Of a stretch of 64,000 nt of DNA, positions 29,136 to 40,370 are shown in pieces. Origin of the DNA: Allolobophora icterica (taxonomy: Eukaryota; Annelida; Clitellata; Crassiclitellata; Lumbricidae); the NCBI GenBank assembly GCA_963556255.1, contig OY744615.1, positions 7,959,169-8,023,168 of the forward strand. The letters are read 5' to 3'. Under the pieces are notes generated by a model. That model did not search any database. It saw only the letters and a list, made by a program, of their open reading frames with translations, and had not been told where the DNA came from. The stretch's first letter is position 1, and each line of letters begins with the position of its first letter. The position numbers were made by a program, and so were the translations under genes.

Positions 29136-29639
29136 ACAGCGTGTGCTTACTCAAACGCCGACATACATACATGTAATTACATACTTGCATACTCACCAAG
29201 TACCTTTTCACTTCCACAGATCGACTTCGCAGGTACTGGTTGCTTTCTTTTCGTCAAGTACTTTCGTTTGGAGAAGATTCTCACAGGGAATCATTCTACT
29301 TGGCAGCAGAGAATTTTACTTCTGGTACTTTGAAGACGTCGTAGACCTACCACGTACGTAGACGGAAGCAAGATGAGCTATTTGCATCTCTCCCCCGTTC
29401 TGCCGCCTACGAAACGAGGCAACTTGAGACTGGCTGCGCATACCATGAAATCGGCCTCTCATTATCTGGCTGCGTTTTGTCGGCCTCTTCTGAATATCGA
29501 ACAATACAGAAAAGTTTTCAACTCCGCTCTCTGAGTTTTTGTTCAGGCCATTCATTTAAACTTTACTTTCGAAACACTTATTCTTAATCTTCTCATCACC
29601 TTTGTCTCGCTGTAATGTTTCAATAACTGGAATACCACA

Positions 29640-30449
29640 AGGGCTTGCCTTACGGTCTAGTTAAGTTTTAGTTAACAATAACTATAACTAATCTGGCCTG
29701 GGTCGGGAGTGCCTCTGAGTAGATTCCTTGAATGGGCGCTATCTTATAGATAGTAATAGTTAGATAAAACCTATCGTTAGCGAAAACTTAAGGTCTTCGC
29801 TAACGATTACTATTATCTATAGCTAAAACACGGACAATAACGATAACGAATAAAAAATAAAACTAGGGCTTTGCAACTATAACTAGAACTAATGCTAAAA
29901 TTCGGCATACTAAAAATATAACGGAAACAAATAAGGAAAAGCAAAACGAAAACCTATAGCGAAAACTGAACAAACACTTAGTTGCTTGACATTGCGTGTT
30001 AGGCCCTACTGTTCTTTTTGTTTCTCTTTTTGGGCTTACTGCCTACTAGGTGCAGTAAAGTTGTTCATAAAACAATTATTAGTAATTACCACATTGATAA
30101 TTGCCTTGCTTTAGTTTTCATGATAAATATGATCTCAACTCATTACTCAACTGTACAGCCAGTTTGATGGTGTGCATACAGTGAGCTGTTCTGTTCTTGA
30201 CTCTAGTTAGCGCTGTTTACTTTTTAATTTTTGTTTTCGTTTTTGGTTGATGCTTCTGCCTCTTTGGCGTAATAAAGGTGTTCATTACATACAGATGTCC
30301 TTACTTCTGATGATTCTAATAACGGCACATTCTATGTCTATATCTAAATCTATATCTTTCCAATTACGTCCGATATATCTTTAGATATTAATTAGCCTAC
30401 CTTTCTATAGTAAATGGCTGGAAAACAAACTTTAGGCGGAACAACTATA
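29640..30449. repeat. AACTATAACTAAAAC-type low-complexity region
   Basis: Dense AACTA/ATAAC words, with a local hairpin (CTATCGTTAGCGAA with TTCGCTAACGATTA at 29772-29808). The same AACTAAAACT text resumes at 31655-31840, directly beyond the element at 30450-31649. The element therefore sits inside this low-complexity block. A SINE-tail fragment (GGGAGTGCCTCTGAGTAGAT) is at 29705. No gene. Confidence 0.55.
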
Positions 30450-31649
30450 GGGGAGAGTTTCCATAATTGGACCACTTAAGGGAAACTGAGGTTTTCTGAA
30501 TGAATGCTACTGAATTTCTAAAAGGAAATTATGCCACATGATGGGCTAATATGTCAAGTATGTTGTTAATTAGCAAGGAACAGATAGTATTCATGTAAAT
30601 ATGAAAAATAACTAAAACAGCTTGAGCTGTAATAGGTCCAATCAAGGCAACCTGTTGCCTTAAATGGACCACATGGTTGCCTCGACTGGACCAGTAGCCC
30701 TGAATGGAACACATCATTTTAAAGATGTTTTTAAAAGATAATTTGCAAAATAACACACTTGAAACGTTTAAAAACACTTATTGTCTACAAACATACAATA
30801 AAAGTCTCTAGCTAAGTGTCAAAATACTGTAAACGTGGTAAAAATCACCTTCACAAAAACACTTAGGCCTATTGTCTAAAAGACATGCAGTAAGTCTCTA
30901 TAGCTAACTGTCAAAATACTGTAAACGTGGTAAAAATCACCTTAACAAAAACACTTAGGCCTATTGTCAGCAAGCACAATGATGTACAAAAAAGACGAAC
31001 AGTCAACAATGAAGTAAGACAGTAGCATGTTCAAGGAACACATCAAAATAATTAAATAAAACCAAAACAAAACCACGAGCAAGCAGGGCACAAATACATA
31101 TACAAATACTGTTATAATGCATATACAACAGAAAGAAAATGTTATTTGACATAATACAAGCCAATGGTAATTATTATTATTTAAAGAATCAAAATATAAC
31201 ATCGCAAGTGCCGGTGTCCTTAAATGGACCACGCGATATTATCGGTCCAATTCAGGACACTGAATGTGGTCCATTTCAGGCAACATGGACTACTTCTGTT
31301 TACACTGCGATAGTTCAACGCTCATCAGTCTTAGCGTAAAATCACTTATTGTCGCTCAAACATGAAACCCGGCTATAGCTAAAACAAACATGATTTCATT
31401 TTTAAAAGCTTGCCTAAAATGTGTACACTCGTTGTCAGGTACGTCTAAAATTAGATCAGCACCACATGAAAAAGACTTTTAACCGCAATTTTAAAAATAT
31501 ATAGTTTTCCGTCAAACTGCCTGTGTCAACACGATCAATATTCAAGTGCGCAAGAATACAACAATTGAAAACGAGGCTATATATGTATCTAGGGGGTAAA
31601 TAGGCCGTGGTCCAATTGAGGCAACGGTCCAATCGGAGAAACTCTCCCC
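30450..31649. mobile_element. 1.2-kb TA-flanked element with GGACCA word repeats
   Basis: Left end TA-GGGGAGAGTTTCC; right end GAAACTCTCCCC-TA, a perfect short inverted repeat with TA on both sides. Words based on CAATTGGACCAC or AAATGGACCAC, and complements, recur about nine times in clusters at the left (30460-30720), near 31200-31290 and at the right end. A 92-bp tandem duplication lies inside. No protein is recognised. Tc1/mariner-pogo type is inferred from the TA flanks and architecture. Confidence 0.65.
30775..30970 (+). repeat. 92-bp tandem duplication
   Basis: Two near-identical units, each containing GTCAAAATACTGTAAACGTG and AAAACACTTA, with a period of 92 bp. They lie inside the element at 30450-31649. 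Confidence 0.8.
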
Positions 31650-31962
31650 TAGGAACTAACTGTAACTAAAACTAAAACTTGGAATATAATAACTGAAAGG
31701 CAAAAGCTTTAATTATAATTAATAATAACTAAAACTAAAACTCAAGAGACAACGATAACTAATTATAACTAAAACTCTTAATTAAAAAAAATAATAATAA
31801 CTGAAACTAAAACTAAAGAGACAACTAAAACTTAAAGGCCCTTACCCAACATCGTAGCCTCACCCCTGTCTATCCGCCTCATCTTTTTATTTAGGCTTTC
31901 AACAGAGGCAGCTTCGCCGATCTCTTTCGACTATCTAACCATAGGCTATATAAGCTGGTTCC

Positions 31963-32378
31963 CATTGTTTAATCTAGTCCCCCTCTTCTGTGAGAGGAAA
32001 CAAGGTTTCTGGGGGGACCTACGAATTTACACAAGATTTTTTTTTATCATTTCATCCATCTTGAAAAAGTGTAAGACTTTTTTCTAATTTCATCTTCCCA
32101 AAAAAGTTGATGAACTTTCTTTTCTTTTTTTTAGTCCTCGGTGTCCGACTTTTACAAATTTTTCTATAGGAATTACTCTCTGAAAAAGGTTGATGACCTT
32201 TTTTAGGAATTCATCTCTAAAAAGTTTATTCTTCACCTCTCGGGGGAATACATGTATCCTTAGGGGGGGAATTTTCCTTCCCTAAAGGTCTCTACATTAT
32301 AATATTGCTGGCCTCTGGGGGGAAACATAAATCCTGGGGGGGACATTTCCCCCCGAAGGCGTCTAGATTAAACACTGG
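31963..32378. mobile_element. 416-bp hAT-type MITE, target duplication CTGGTTCC
   Basis: The left end CATTGTTTAATCTAG pairs with the right end CTAGATTAAACACTG, one mismatch. It is flanked by CTGGTTCC on both sides (31955-31962 and 32379-32386). G/C runs near both ends (GGGGGGACC and GGGGGGGAC) resemble family A elements. Non-coding. Confidence 0.75.
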
Positions 32379-32622
32379 CTGGTTCCCATGAAATAGCTCC
32401 TTTCTGTGGCAAAGAAATCCGGAGGTACGTTTTCAAATGAAATGGTCAGAAGAGTCACAGCGAGGTTTGTCAACAAGAATATTGGCTTCTACGTAGAATT
32501 TTTTCGGTCTAACGTTAAAAGTAGAACACACAGTAGAACAGTAGAGCACAATAGAGCACATTACTGCTTTCACCTCAAAATTAAAGTCTGACCTCTACGG
32601 GAATTCTTACCCTGACTACTAC

Positions 32623-32862
32623 TGGGGCGTGGTGGCTCAGTGGTAAGTTCGGCGCCTTGTGACCGGAGGGTTGCAGGTTCGAATCCCACTCTAGCCGCTG
32701 CGTACGGACCTTGGGCAAGTCCTTCACTCGCAATTGCTCGTGGCGCTTCGGCGTGAAAATTCCGGCACAGTATCAAATGCTGTAGTCGGGAGCGCCTCTG
32801 AGTAGTAGTTGACTTCGAGAGGCGCTATAGAAATACCGGAATAAATAAATAAAAAATAAATA
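32623..32862 (+). repeat. tRNA-derived SINE, family A
   Basis: The tRNA-like head has GTGGCTCAGTGGTAAGTTCG (A-box) and GGTTCGAATCCCACT (B-box). The body has GACCTTGGGCAAGTCCTTCA. The tail has GAGCGCCTCTGAGTAGTAGT, GAGAGGCGCTATAGAAATA and an A-rich end with AATA units. A nearly identical copy is at 48305-48546, also on the plus strand, so the family was active recently. Confidence 0.85.
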
Positions 32863-33104
32863 ATATAATCACACCAATATTATTGTGCATATATTTAATC
32901 ATTTTCTTTCACAAATTCCCTTGTGGGTTACTAATAAAGTGATGTTCTGGTTTATTGTGAGATTTCTGACCAAGTGAATTGTATACTAATAAATTTGGTA
33001 ATGTCATCACTTTAAGGAATTTAAGCTTTCTATTGCATTTTTGAATGTTCTCAGTTTGCAAAATGCGGATGAAATATTCAACTGCACATGGATGAAACTC
33101 ATCA

Positions 33105-33370
33105 AAGTCTAACCCCACCCCACACAGTCTTTTTTCTACAATTCTCACACTGCCCTGACTCATCTGACCATCTGCCTTCCAATTTTCTCGACCTAAATGA
33201 AACCCACTTTAGCAGGTCTTCTCCCTCCTCTGTCTTGTCTCTTTGGCAAATGGATATCTCTGGACAACCTATCTGACACGACGCAGCGCTGGTAAATAAG
33301 CTGGTGTCCTGCTCTTTAGAGTACTGATAAAATTTGAATTTATGGTTGCGAACGTTCGATGAGTACATCG
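33105..33370. repeat. dispersed repeat, copy 1 (copy 2 at 53900-54140)
   Basis: The text CTGCCTTCCAATTTTCTCGA, then AATGAAACCCACTTTAGCAG, then ACGACGCAGCGCTGGTAAATAAGCTGGTG aligns with 53930-54090, with substitutions throughout. Both copies leave open frames on the minus strand (for example 33102-33386), but these differ in protein text. A shared non-coding repeat is more likely than a gene. Confidence 0.45.
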
Positions 33371-33530
33371 TGATTGACTTCGCCATTTACATTTCGTTTA
33401 TCACCAACTACATCAATCGCTGAAGTGTAACATTTGCCTAAGTTCACAATTTTCTTATGAGACCCTTCACTTAGAGATTAAAGCCACGCACCATTCTGAA
33501 ATACACTCCTAACTTTCAGAAGAGTCCTTG

Positions 33531-33870
33531 CAGTGCCGGCCTTAGGGGCGTGCGAACCGTGCGGTCGCACGGCGGCCGCAACTTAGGGGGGCCCGAAAAT
33601 GTCACAGAAAATTAGCATGAACAAACCACACTAATAATAATATTAAAGTTTCGATTAAATTTTCTCTTTTGTCAATAAAGAAAAAGTCAACTTCCTTGGT
33701 CCCAAAATTCTCGTGAAATAGTTAAATTTGACTTGTTGTACTTGTTAACAATCTACTAAAATAAAATGATAATCATTGATAAGCAATGAAAAACAATATG
33801 ACTTGTGTCATGGGGTGGGGGCGTATAGTCTACTCTGCACGGAGCCCGAAATATCCCAAGGGCGGCACTG
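33531..33870. mobile_element. 340-bp hAT-type MITE
   Basis: Left end CAGTGCCGGCCTTAGGGGCG; right end CCCAAGGGCGGCACTG, inverted with about 15 of 18 matches. The flanks AGTCCTTG and GTTCTTGA do not give a clean 8-bp duplication. Non-coding. Confidence 0.65.
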
Positions 33871-33904
33871 GTTCTTGAAAAAAAAGAGCCATATAAATAC
33901 GTCG

Positions 33905-34130
33905 ACAGCATGACCTCCATCATCAGCAGTAACAACATTATCACTATCACCGCCACCGCCGCCATCATCATCGTCGTCGTCGTATATGTCATCTTCAACA
34001 ACATCATCATCAGCTGCACCATCACCACTATCAACAACACCGCCACTGCCATCACCATCGCTACCACCACCACCACCACCACCACCACCACCACCACCAC
34101 CTTTGTCACAACCACTATCACTGGGGGCTT
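33905..34130 (+). repeat. (CAT/CAC)n trinucleotide tracts
   Basis: Degenerate CATCAT and CACCAC repeats. The run of 14 CAC units at about 34065-34101 gives poly-P, poly-G and poly-V frames that should be ignored. Confidence 0.9.
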
Positions 34131-34344
34131 CTATACCTATTCCGGGCGGGCGCAAGTTGAGCACAGTGAAAAACAGTGGCAAGTGTTTCTTTTCAATTTT
34201 TGTCGCACTCCCTACAAGTTACAGAGTCTTCGCTCACAGTTCTATGAAAGAGGGAGGAAGAAGAGGGATTGAGCCCGACTGTTTATGGGGATAGAAGCCA
34301 CTGACTATCATCATAATCATCGTCGTCGTAGTCATCGTCAGCGT

Positions 34345-34516
<172 letters not shown>

Positions 34517-34719
34517 AAAAACAACATCATCATTGCTTTCTTTGATACAAAGTCGAAACGAGAACACTTCAAATGACGTGCAATGAAACGAGGTGAAGCG
34601 AGGGCTGCACAATCGCAAGATGCATCTTCTGAAAAAGGTACGTCTTGAAAACGTTGCCTTCACTTGCAACGCCGGGAGTTCCCCTCGAACCAGTGCGACC
34701 CAGATACATACTGAATAAG

Positions 34720-34830
34720 CTGGCTGAATCTGAACTAGATAACCGCAATGTAGTAATCTTGAGATTTCTAGAGAGCCCTAATAGCTAGATCGCGGGAAGC
34801 ACCTTATTCACAGACGCTCATTCCAAACGA
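34720..34830 (+). repeat. LINE 3'-tail fragment
   Basis: CTTGAGATTTCTAGAGAGCCC ... CACCTTATTCACAGACGCTC aligns with the 3' part of the LINE remnant at 15345-15430. Confidence 0.4.
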
Positions 34831-35220
34831 AATCGATATGGCAGGTATAGTCAAAATAGGTCCCAGATCAAGGGTTAGTTAGGAAGAACTTCAGACGGCT
34901 ACGGTGGATGATGTTTAGATTTGGATGGTGCTTACCGTCTACCGCATTAACCACTGCAGTGTATATCTTAAACGCTGCTGCCCGTCTGAATGAGGCATAG
35001 CCTACCTGTAGGTTTGGGCATATATCCAGCTTCATGCAGGAGTAATTGCACAGGCTGCCACGGCACAAACGCATTCAGTCGGCCTATAAGATCATAATGC
35101 GTATGCGTAATTGCTTGTGGGCTGTGCTCCATCTCGTCTTAGAGAGTTGTGTGTGTGTATCGGTCTCATTGATTCCTAGCCGTAGATTTATTCGCTCTGC
35201 TGCACAGGGTTACCTACATG

Positions 35221-37191
35221 CAGGGTCCGATTTGCCGGGGGGGTCGGGGGGGTTGGACCCCCTTGCTTCTTTTTTTGACCCCCATGCTTCTAGCCTTTAG
35301 CCGACCCCCGGGGGGGTCGTCTTGACCCCCTCAAATTTATTATTCACAGTCCTACACTATGATTTTCGTCCTAACACACAAATGTTAAATTTGGCCAGTT
35401 GTTCCATCTGATGACATAATATTTAGCCTACGGTGTTCAAAGTGCTACAATCCCGTTTAGGTTTCAGCATCTCTGCAGTTTGAGCTGCAGCCTGAACAGT
35501 ACTATAGCCTGTATGTGACGGATGCTCCGTGGTATGCAGGATACACCGGGCCACAGTGGCACAGACGTATGTCTGTCTAGGTCACCCACTCACCCTAACG
35601 TGTCGGCCTGTCGGGGTTGACCCTCATCGACCCTGCAGAGATGCTGAAAGATATATGAAGATACGTTCATTCGCATGTACACTAATATAGGGGCCTACAG
35701 CCAGATTCTCCTTTTCAGGCGTACATTCACTGAATACATCAACGGTATGCACTCGGCTCCAGCGCTAAGAAATGAAGGTCTGAAATAATATCTCCTTGAA
35801 ATTATATCTCCCGAGTGAGACAGCAAAAGACAGACGAACATCTGTTCTTTAGCTCGCTCTCGCTTTCGCGCTCGCTCTCTCTCTCTCTCTCCCTCTCTCT
35901 CTCCCTCTCTCTCTCTGTCTCTGTCTCTGTCTCTGTCTCTCTCTGTCTCTCTCTCTTTCTTTCTTTCGTTTTCTCTCGCCCTGTCGCTGACAGCAGTCTT
36001 CATTCTTCATGTTACTTGGTCTGCTGTGAAAGTTGTCCTTCGTGTTCAAAATATAGTTACTATATTCATTCGTTTACTTTTAAACAAAAACACGACTTTT
36101 AGTTACATTTTGAAGTTTAATTCCTTCAATTTAATAAAGAGGTCATGAAGCGTTATAGGGAAACTGATATGTTGAATTTCTTCACCAAAAAAAGCAAGCC
36201 AGTAACGACTGTGACGGTGAAAATGGGACTGAAGAGGTTAGTAGGGCCTACTGCAGATAATTCTATTGGCAATTTGGCAGTGTTGTTAACGAAAACGATT
36301 TAATAGCTGTAGGCCTATGTGAGCATGTGTCACTTAACACAGTCTCAGTTGCTCAGTCAGAGGATTTAGGGGCGAACACAGTTAAACAGACTTTGGTCAT
36401 CAGAATTAACTGATGCAGACAAATTTCGATTTCTGACTGAATTCTGCACTCCGTCAGAATTATATGCGTGTCCTAGATTAAGAACTTCTAAAGTTAGAAT
36501 AGCAGTTGCTGTTGCTTTACTTTTTTTAAGTAGTGCATAAGTAATTTGCTTCACTAACTGACCTAATTAACTATCTCAAGCTATCTGCTTTTAGTTTGGA
36601 GGTCCCGCTTACCACTAGTTTAAATTTCTTTGTTTGTCTGTATCAACAACTTCTTTTAAAAACTGGATAAGAATCTTAAAGCTTATCCTTTTGTTCTGTA
36701 GGCCTATTTGAGACATTATTGCACACCTATGAACATAGGCTTAATAGAAGACACTTTATTAATAAGCAAAATGATCTTCCTAATTTATTTTCATTTATAT
36801 ACATTTAAAAAATAGCAATAAATCAAAATTTTAAACATTGCCTTTAGCACCTTTGCCTGTATGAGTCAGTATGACATGTTATAACTGTTGGTATGCGGGT
36901 TGTCCCTGTTGAAGACTGCGCATCAACAAAGGCAAAAAATCTGCTGTAGAAAGAGCCCCACCATATTGGGCGCCCATGGGCCAACCACCCTAAAACCGGC
37001 TCTGTTGTTATTAGTAGGTAACTTTAGCTAAAACTCCTACTGAAACACCTCTTTTTGACCAGATCAGTTCAAAAGTTTCCCGTGCCCCCCCCCCCCACAT
37101 GTCAAACAAGATCGCCGCCAGTGTTTTCGGCTTAGTAATTTTTTCATAGATTTCCGACCCCCCTGCTTCTTTTTTGACAAATCGGACCCTG
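35221..37191 (+). mobile_element. 1.97-kb hAT element, target duplication CCTACATG
   Basis: Left end CAGGGTCCGATTTG and right end CAAATCGGACCCTG are perfect 14-bp inverted repeats. The exact 8-mer CCTACATG flanks both sides (35213-35220 and 37192-37199). Subterminal copies of GACCCCC(A/C)TGCTTCT and TTTTTGAC occur near both ends. It contains a (CT)n tract (35860-35970) and broken transposase sequence (next entry). An internally deleted, non-autonomous hAT. Confidence 0.92.
36142..36540 (+). pseudogene. hAT transposase N-terminal remnant
   Basis: Starts with an ATG at 36145 and reads MKRYRETDMLNFFTKKSKP, a start typical of zf-MYM/TTF-type hAT transposases (basic patch, then FF-x-KK). About 250 bp later, in another frame, is ELTDADKFRFLTEFCTPSEL, also plausible hAT text. 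Stops and frame changes intervene, and the dimerisation/catalytic region is missing. Confidence 0.5.
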
Positions 37192-37384
37192 CCTACATGC
37201 AGGCCCGCCATGGGGTTGGGGGAGGTGCTAAGGGTGTTGCAGCACCCGGGCCCGCAGTTGTAATGGCCCCGCATTTTCGAAAGTAGGCCTACATTAAACA
37301 TTTTTATTGTATTTGTAGTTGAGTCCAGCGCTGATGGCTATGTATAGGTAATCACAGCATCCGGGCCTTTAATGCTACCCTCCC

Positions 37385-37490
37385 TGCATGTTTGTCCGAA
37401 CCAGAACATCCACAGTGCAGCATAGAAGCTGCGTTATGGTCAGTCCAACGATTTGGAATAGGTTACCTAGCATCCTACGACTTGAGCTTC
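37385..37490 (+). pseudogene. LINE ORF2 C-terminal scrap
   Basis: The frame reads FVRTRTSTVQHRSCVMVSPT then IWNRLPS, the non-LTR ORF2 ending. It abuts the opposite-strand RTE fragment at 37515-38240, so two different LINE ends meet here. Confidence 0.45.
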
Positions 37491-37514
37491 TCGGTCTTCT
37501 TCTTCTGGTACTCT

Positions 37515-38240
37515 GCCTTCAGGCAGGTTCACACGTCCGACGTCGCCACTCCTCTCGATTTCCAGTCTCTTCTTTGAGTGCTCTGTATCCTTCCTTCATC
37601 ATCCAATCCAGAATCATCTGTCTTGGTCTTCCCTTTGTCCTCCTCCCCTCCATTCTTCCCTTGATGACATTTCTCAGGAGAGAGTCCCCTTTCAGCGTGT
37701 GTCCAACCCATTTACTCTGCCTCATTCTTAATGTGTATATGAAGGATCTGTCTTCTCCAATCCTTCCCAATACTTCTTCAATTGTTTTATGTTCTGCCCA
37801 GCTGATCTTCTCTATTTTTCTCCAAATCCGCATCTCAAATGCCTCCAGTTTCTTGATGTCCGCTTTCCTCATGGTCCACGTCTCTGATCCATACAACACA
37901 CCACTCCTCACCACTGAGTCACCAGTGTCTTTCTTTACCACTCTTTTCTTCAGATTTCTGTTCATGTTTCCTCTCAATGGCTCTTTCCGTTTTGTGAATG
38001 CCTCTTTACCCAGTGCTATTCTTCTTCTAATTTCCTTATGGCATTTGGCATCTGTCGTAATCATGCTCCCCAGGTAGCAGAATTCTTTTACTTGCTCTAT
38101 TTCCTCTCGACCAATTCTGACAAAAGTTTCTTTTCCTTTACTTATCTTCATTGCCTTCGTCTTTTTGATGTTTATTTTCATACCGTATTCAATTGATATG
38201 GTGCTTAGTTGGCCCATCATTATCTGTAGGCCTCTCGGTC
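37515..38240 (-). pseudogene. RTE-like reverse transcriptase C-terminal fragment, 233-aa open frame
   Basis: A minus-strand open frame with INIKKTKAMKISKGKE, FCYLGSMITTDAKC, VLYGSETWTMRKADIKKLEA, IWRKIEKISW and RRTKGRPRQMILDW. This is the thumb and C-terminal part of RTE-type LINE ORFs, after the YADD motif. It is open throughout, with few apparent lesions. The endonuclease and core RT are absent (5' truncation). The 229-aa plus-strand frame over the same bases is its shadow. Confidence 0.75.
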
Positions 38241-38376
38241 TTACTTCACCTCAATACCGTAAGCGCAGAGATTTCAAGAGGTGCTGTACGAGTGTACGTA
38301 TTGTTGAGTTCGTATGGCATGATGAGATAATTGTAGTAATTCTGGCGGGAGTTTATTCTAGCGGGACGGAACAGCT

Positions 38377-38381
<5 letters not shown>

Positions 38382-38427
<46 letters not shown>
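38382..38427 (+). repeat. (AT)n microsatellite, hAT target
   Basis: About 23 AT units that end exactly at the CAGGGCTGTAGT terminus of the hAT element. A similar short (TA)n lies beyond its right end (39052-39067). Confidence 0.9.
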
Positions 38428-38430
<3 letters not shown>

Positions 38431-39051
38431 GGCTGTAGTGGTAAAATTTGAGGTGAGTATACGCTATCGGCTAGTTTTCCGAAACAAATTAGAGGTGAGT
38501 ATACGCTACAGTATTTTTGGGAGTATACGCTACAGTATTTTAATATAAATATATATAAATTTTTGTGAGGTGAGTATTAGGGGTCCACCGGTAAGACATT
38601 TTCAGCCGGAAACCGAATCCGAGTATTTGGATGTATTTTTGCCGGAACCGGTAACGAACCGGTAACGAACCGGGTACCATTTGTTCCATATGCGAAGCTT
38701 CACATATTCATGTAATAAGAAATTATCGACATAAATTTTGTGTACTTGTATTAAGTGACTAATACAATTTGAATTGTAGTCATTTCTGTGCAGTTGTGAA
38801 GTTTTCTGTGTAATTGTTTTAAGGTTCAACATTTCTAATTTTATATACGTTAGTTTATTGAATAAGTTTTTACAGAAATTTTTTTGCAACTATTTGCGTC
38901 TACAATATTTGCCGAGCCGAATACTTCCGGAAACGGGATTTCCGGCCGAACCGAATATCCGAGCCGGTTTCCGGTGGACCCCTAGTGAGTATACGGTCTC
39001 TAGAGGTGAGTATACGCTGTATACCCGCGTATACCCTCGACTACAGCCCTG
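38428..39051. mobile_element. 624-bp hAT-type element (outer), containing a second hAT
   Basis: Ends CAGGGCTGTAGT and ACTACAGCCCTG are perfect 12-bp inverted repeats. Both flanks are TATATATA, compatible with an 8-bp duplication but ambiguous inside (TA)n. The word GTGAGTATACGCT recurs about four times. Interrupted at 38578-38984 by a smaller element. A truncated duplicate of the pair begins at about 39068 and resumes at 45826-46262. Confidence 0.85.
38578..38984. mobile_element. 407-bp hAT-type element (inner), target duplication GTGAGTAT
   Basis: Left end TAGGGGTCCACCGG and right end CCGGTGGACCCCTA are perfect 14-bp inverted repeats. The exact 8-mer GTGAGTAT lies on both sides (38570-38577 and 38985-38992). 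It is rich in GGTAACGAACCGG and CCGGAAACCG words. The minus-strand frame at 38602-38889 has a sister in the second copy, but only because the DNA is duplicated; it is not a gene. Confidence 0.93.
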
Positions 39052-39536
39052 TATATATATATATATACAGGGCTAAGATGGCGTTAGGCTAAGACGGTCG
39101 CAACATACGCTCGCTCCGAAGGAAACTTGAAATTTTGGATTCTGCCTAGGCAGCTATGGAATTTTATTACAGAAACAACTGAGATTAACATTACAGCATT
39201 CAGGAAAGTTATCTGTTATGGGTAAGATTAACTAAATGTTGCAGAAATTAAAGACTTTTCATCGAAAGAATGTTCGTTGTGAATAAGGGATGGGCACTCT
39301 ACACAGTTCACAAGAGCTTGTTGTCAACAATCTATACTCGGGAATTTCAATGTACAGGGCACTGGCTGTATTGATTCATCCTTGAGCCGTACTACATGTA
39401 CATCCTAATAAGAGTTGACTCTTGCACGTAGGCAGTCTATCAACTCACAGATTAAAGTCTGAACCCTGAAAACTGAATTGTTATTAACAACTTTACTGAC
39501 CGATTAATTTCACACTAAAATCCAGTTCGTAACAAA

Positions 39537-40370
39537 ATGTCGAAGAAGGCCGCAAAGGTGGAAGAGTTAGTTGAATTACTTAAAGATGAAAAAGTAACTG
39601 AAGTGTTAGTGGAAAAACTAGAAAGATCGCTAGCACCGGCCTTGGAAATTATGATTGAGAAGAAAATTGATTCCATCATTGCAATGGTTATGCTCAAGAT
39701 CGAACCAGTCATTGATAAAAAAATTAATGACTTAATGAAAGAGAAGCTTGAAGCTGTCCATACCAAACAGACTTACCTCGAGGAGGAGAACAGCCAACTA
39801 CGCAGTCGACTATCCCAGTTGGAGGTCGAGGCCAGATTGAACAACCTGGTGTTCCATGGCGTAGAGGACTTGGATACAACGCCAAAGAACAGACAAGAAG
39901 ACGAAAAGGAGGCGATCCGGGCCACCCTTGGCTTATGTACGGATATTCTCGGCTTGAATGTCTCTCAAGAGGATATCTCCACAGCTTACCGCATCCCTAA
40001 AAGGGGTAATGAAAACCAAAGACCTATTGTGGCTAAGTTTACCACCTTGAAAGTCCGGAATCTTGTTTTCAAGTCGCGCACGAAGCTGCGCAAATCTAAG
40101 CTCTACATCAATGAGCATCTTACTCAAGGAAATGCCTTGCTGTACGCTAAGGCTAGAGCCATAGTTAAAGAAGGGACTGCATTCTCATCGTGGACTGCTG
40201 GTGGAGTGGTCTTCATCCAGATGACTGCGAATCATAAACCACTAAAGATAAACTCAATACAGGATCTCCAGAAGATCAGTACGGGTCAATTCCTCAAGGA
40301 ACCTGTTACCGCGACGACTACCCAGCCTGTAGGCCTCAACACGTCGCATACTCTGGGTCACAAAAAGTAA
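39537..40370 (+). CDS. retrotransposon ORF1 protein, 277 aa
   Basis: An RNA-binding ORF1 protein of the non-LTR element. About the first 100 residues are charged and helical (KVEELVELLKDEKVTEVLVE ... EEENSQLRSRLSQLEVEARL), a likely coiled coil. Then comes an RRM-like region as in L1-type ORF1/Transposase_22 proteins: NNLVFHGVEDL, ISTAYRIPKRG, NQRPIVAKFTTLKVRNLVFK and LYINEHLTQGNALLYAKAR, with a C-terminal domain. Such proteins trimerise and coat the element RNA. The start is taken at the ATG at 39537. There are no lesions. Confidence 0.8.
   Translation: MSKKAAKVEELVELLKDEKVTEVLVEKLERSLAPALEIMIEKKIDSIIAMVMLKIEPVIDKKINDLMKEKLEAVHTKQTYLEEENSQLRSRLSQLEVEARLNNLVFHGVEDLDTTPKNRQEDEKEAIRATLGLCTDILGLNVSQEDISTAYRIPKRGNENQRPIVAKFTTLKVRNLVFKSRTKLRKSKLYINEHLTQGNALLYAKARAIVKEGTAFSSWTAGGVVFIQMTANHKPLKINSIQDLQKISTGQFLKEPVTATTTQPVGLNTSHTLGHKK

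Noticed and set aside
37388..38077. 229-codon plus-strand frame
   Set aside because: Mostly the antisense of the RTE-like fragment at 37515-38240. Only its first ~30 codons match a separate LINE end.
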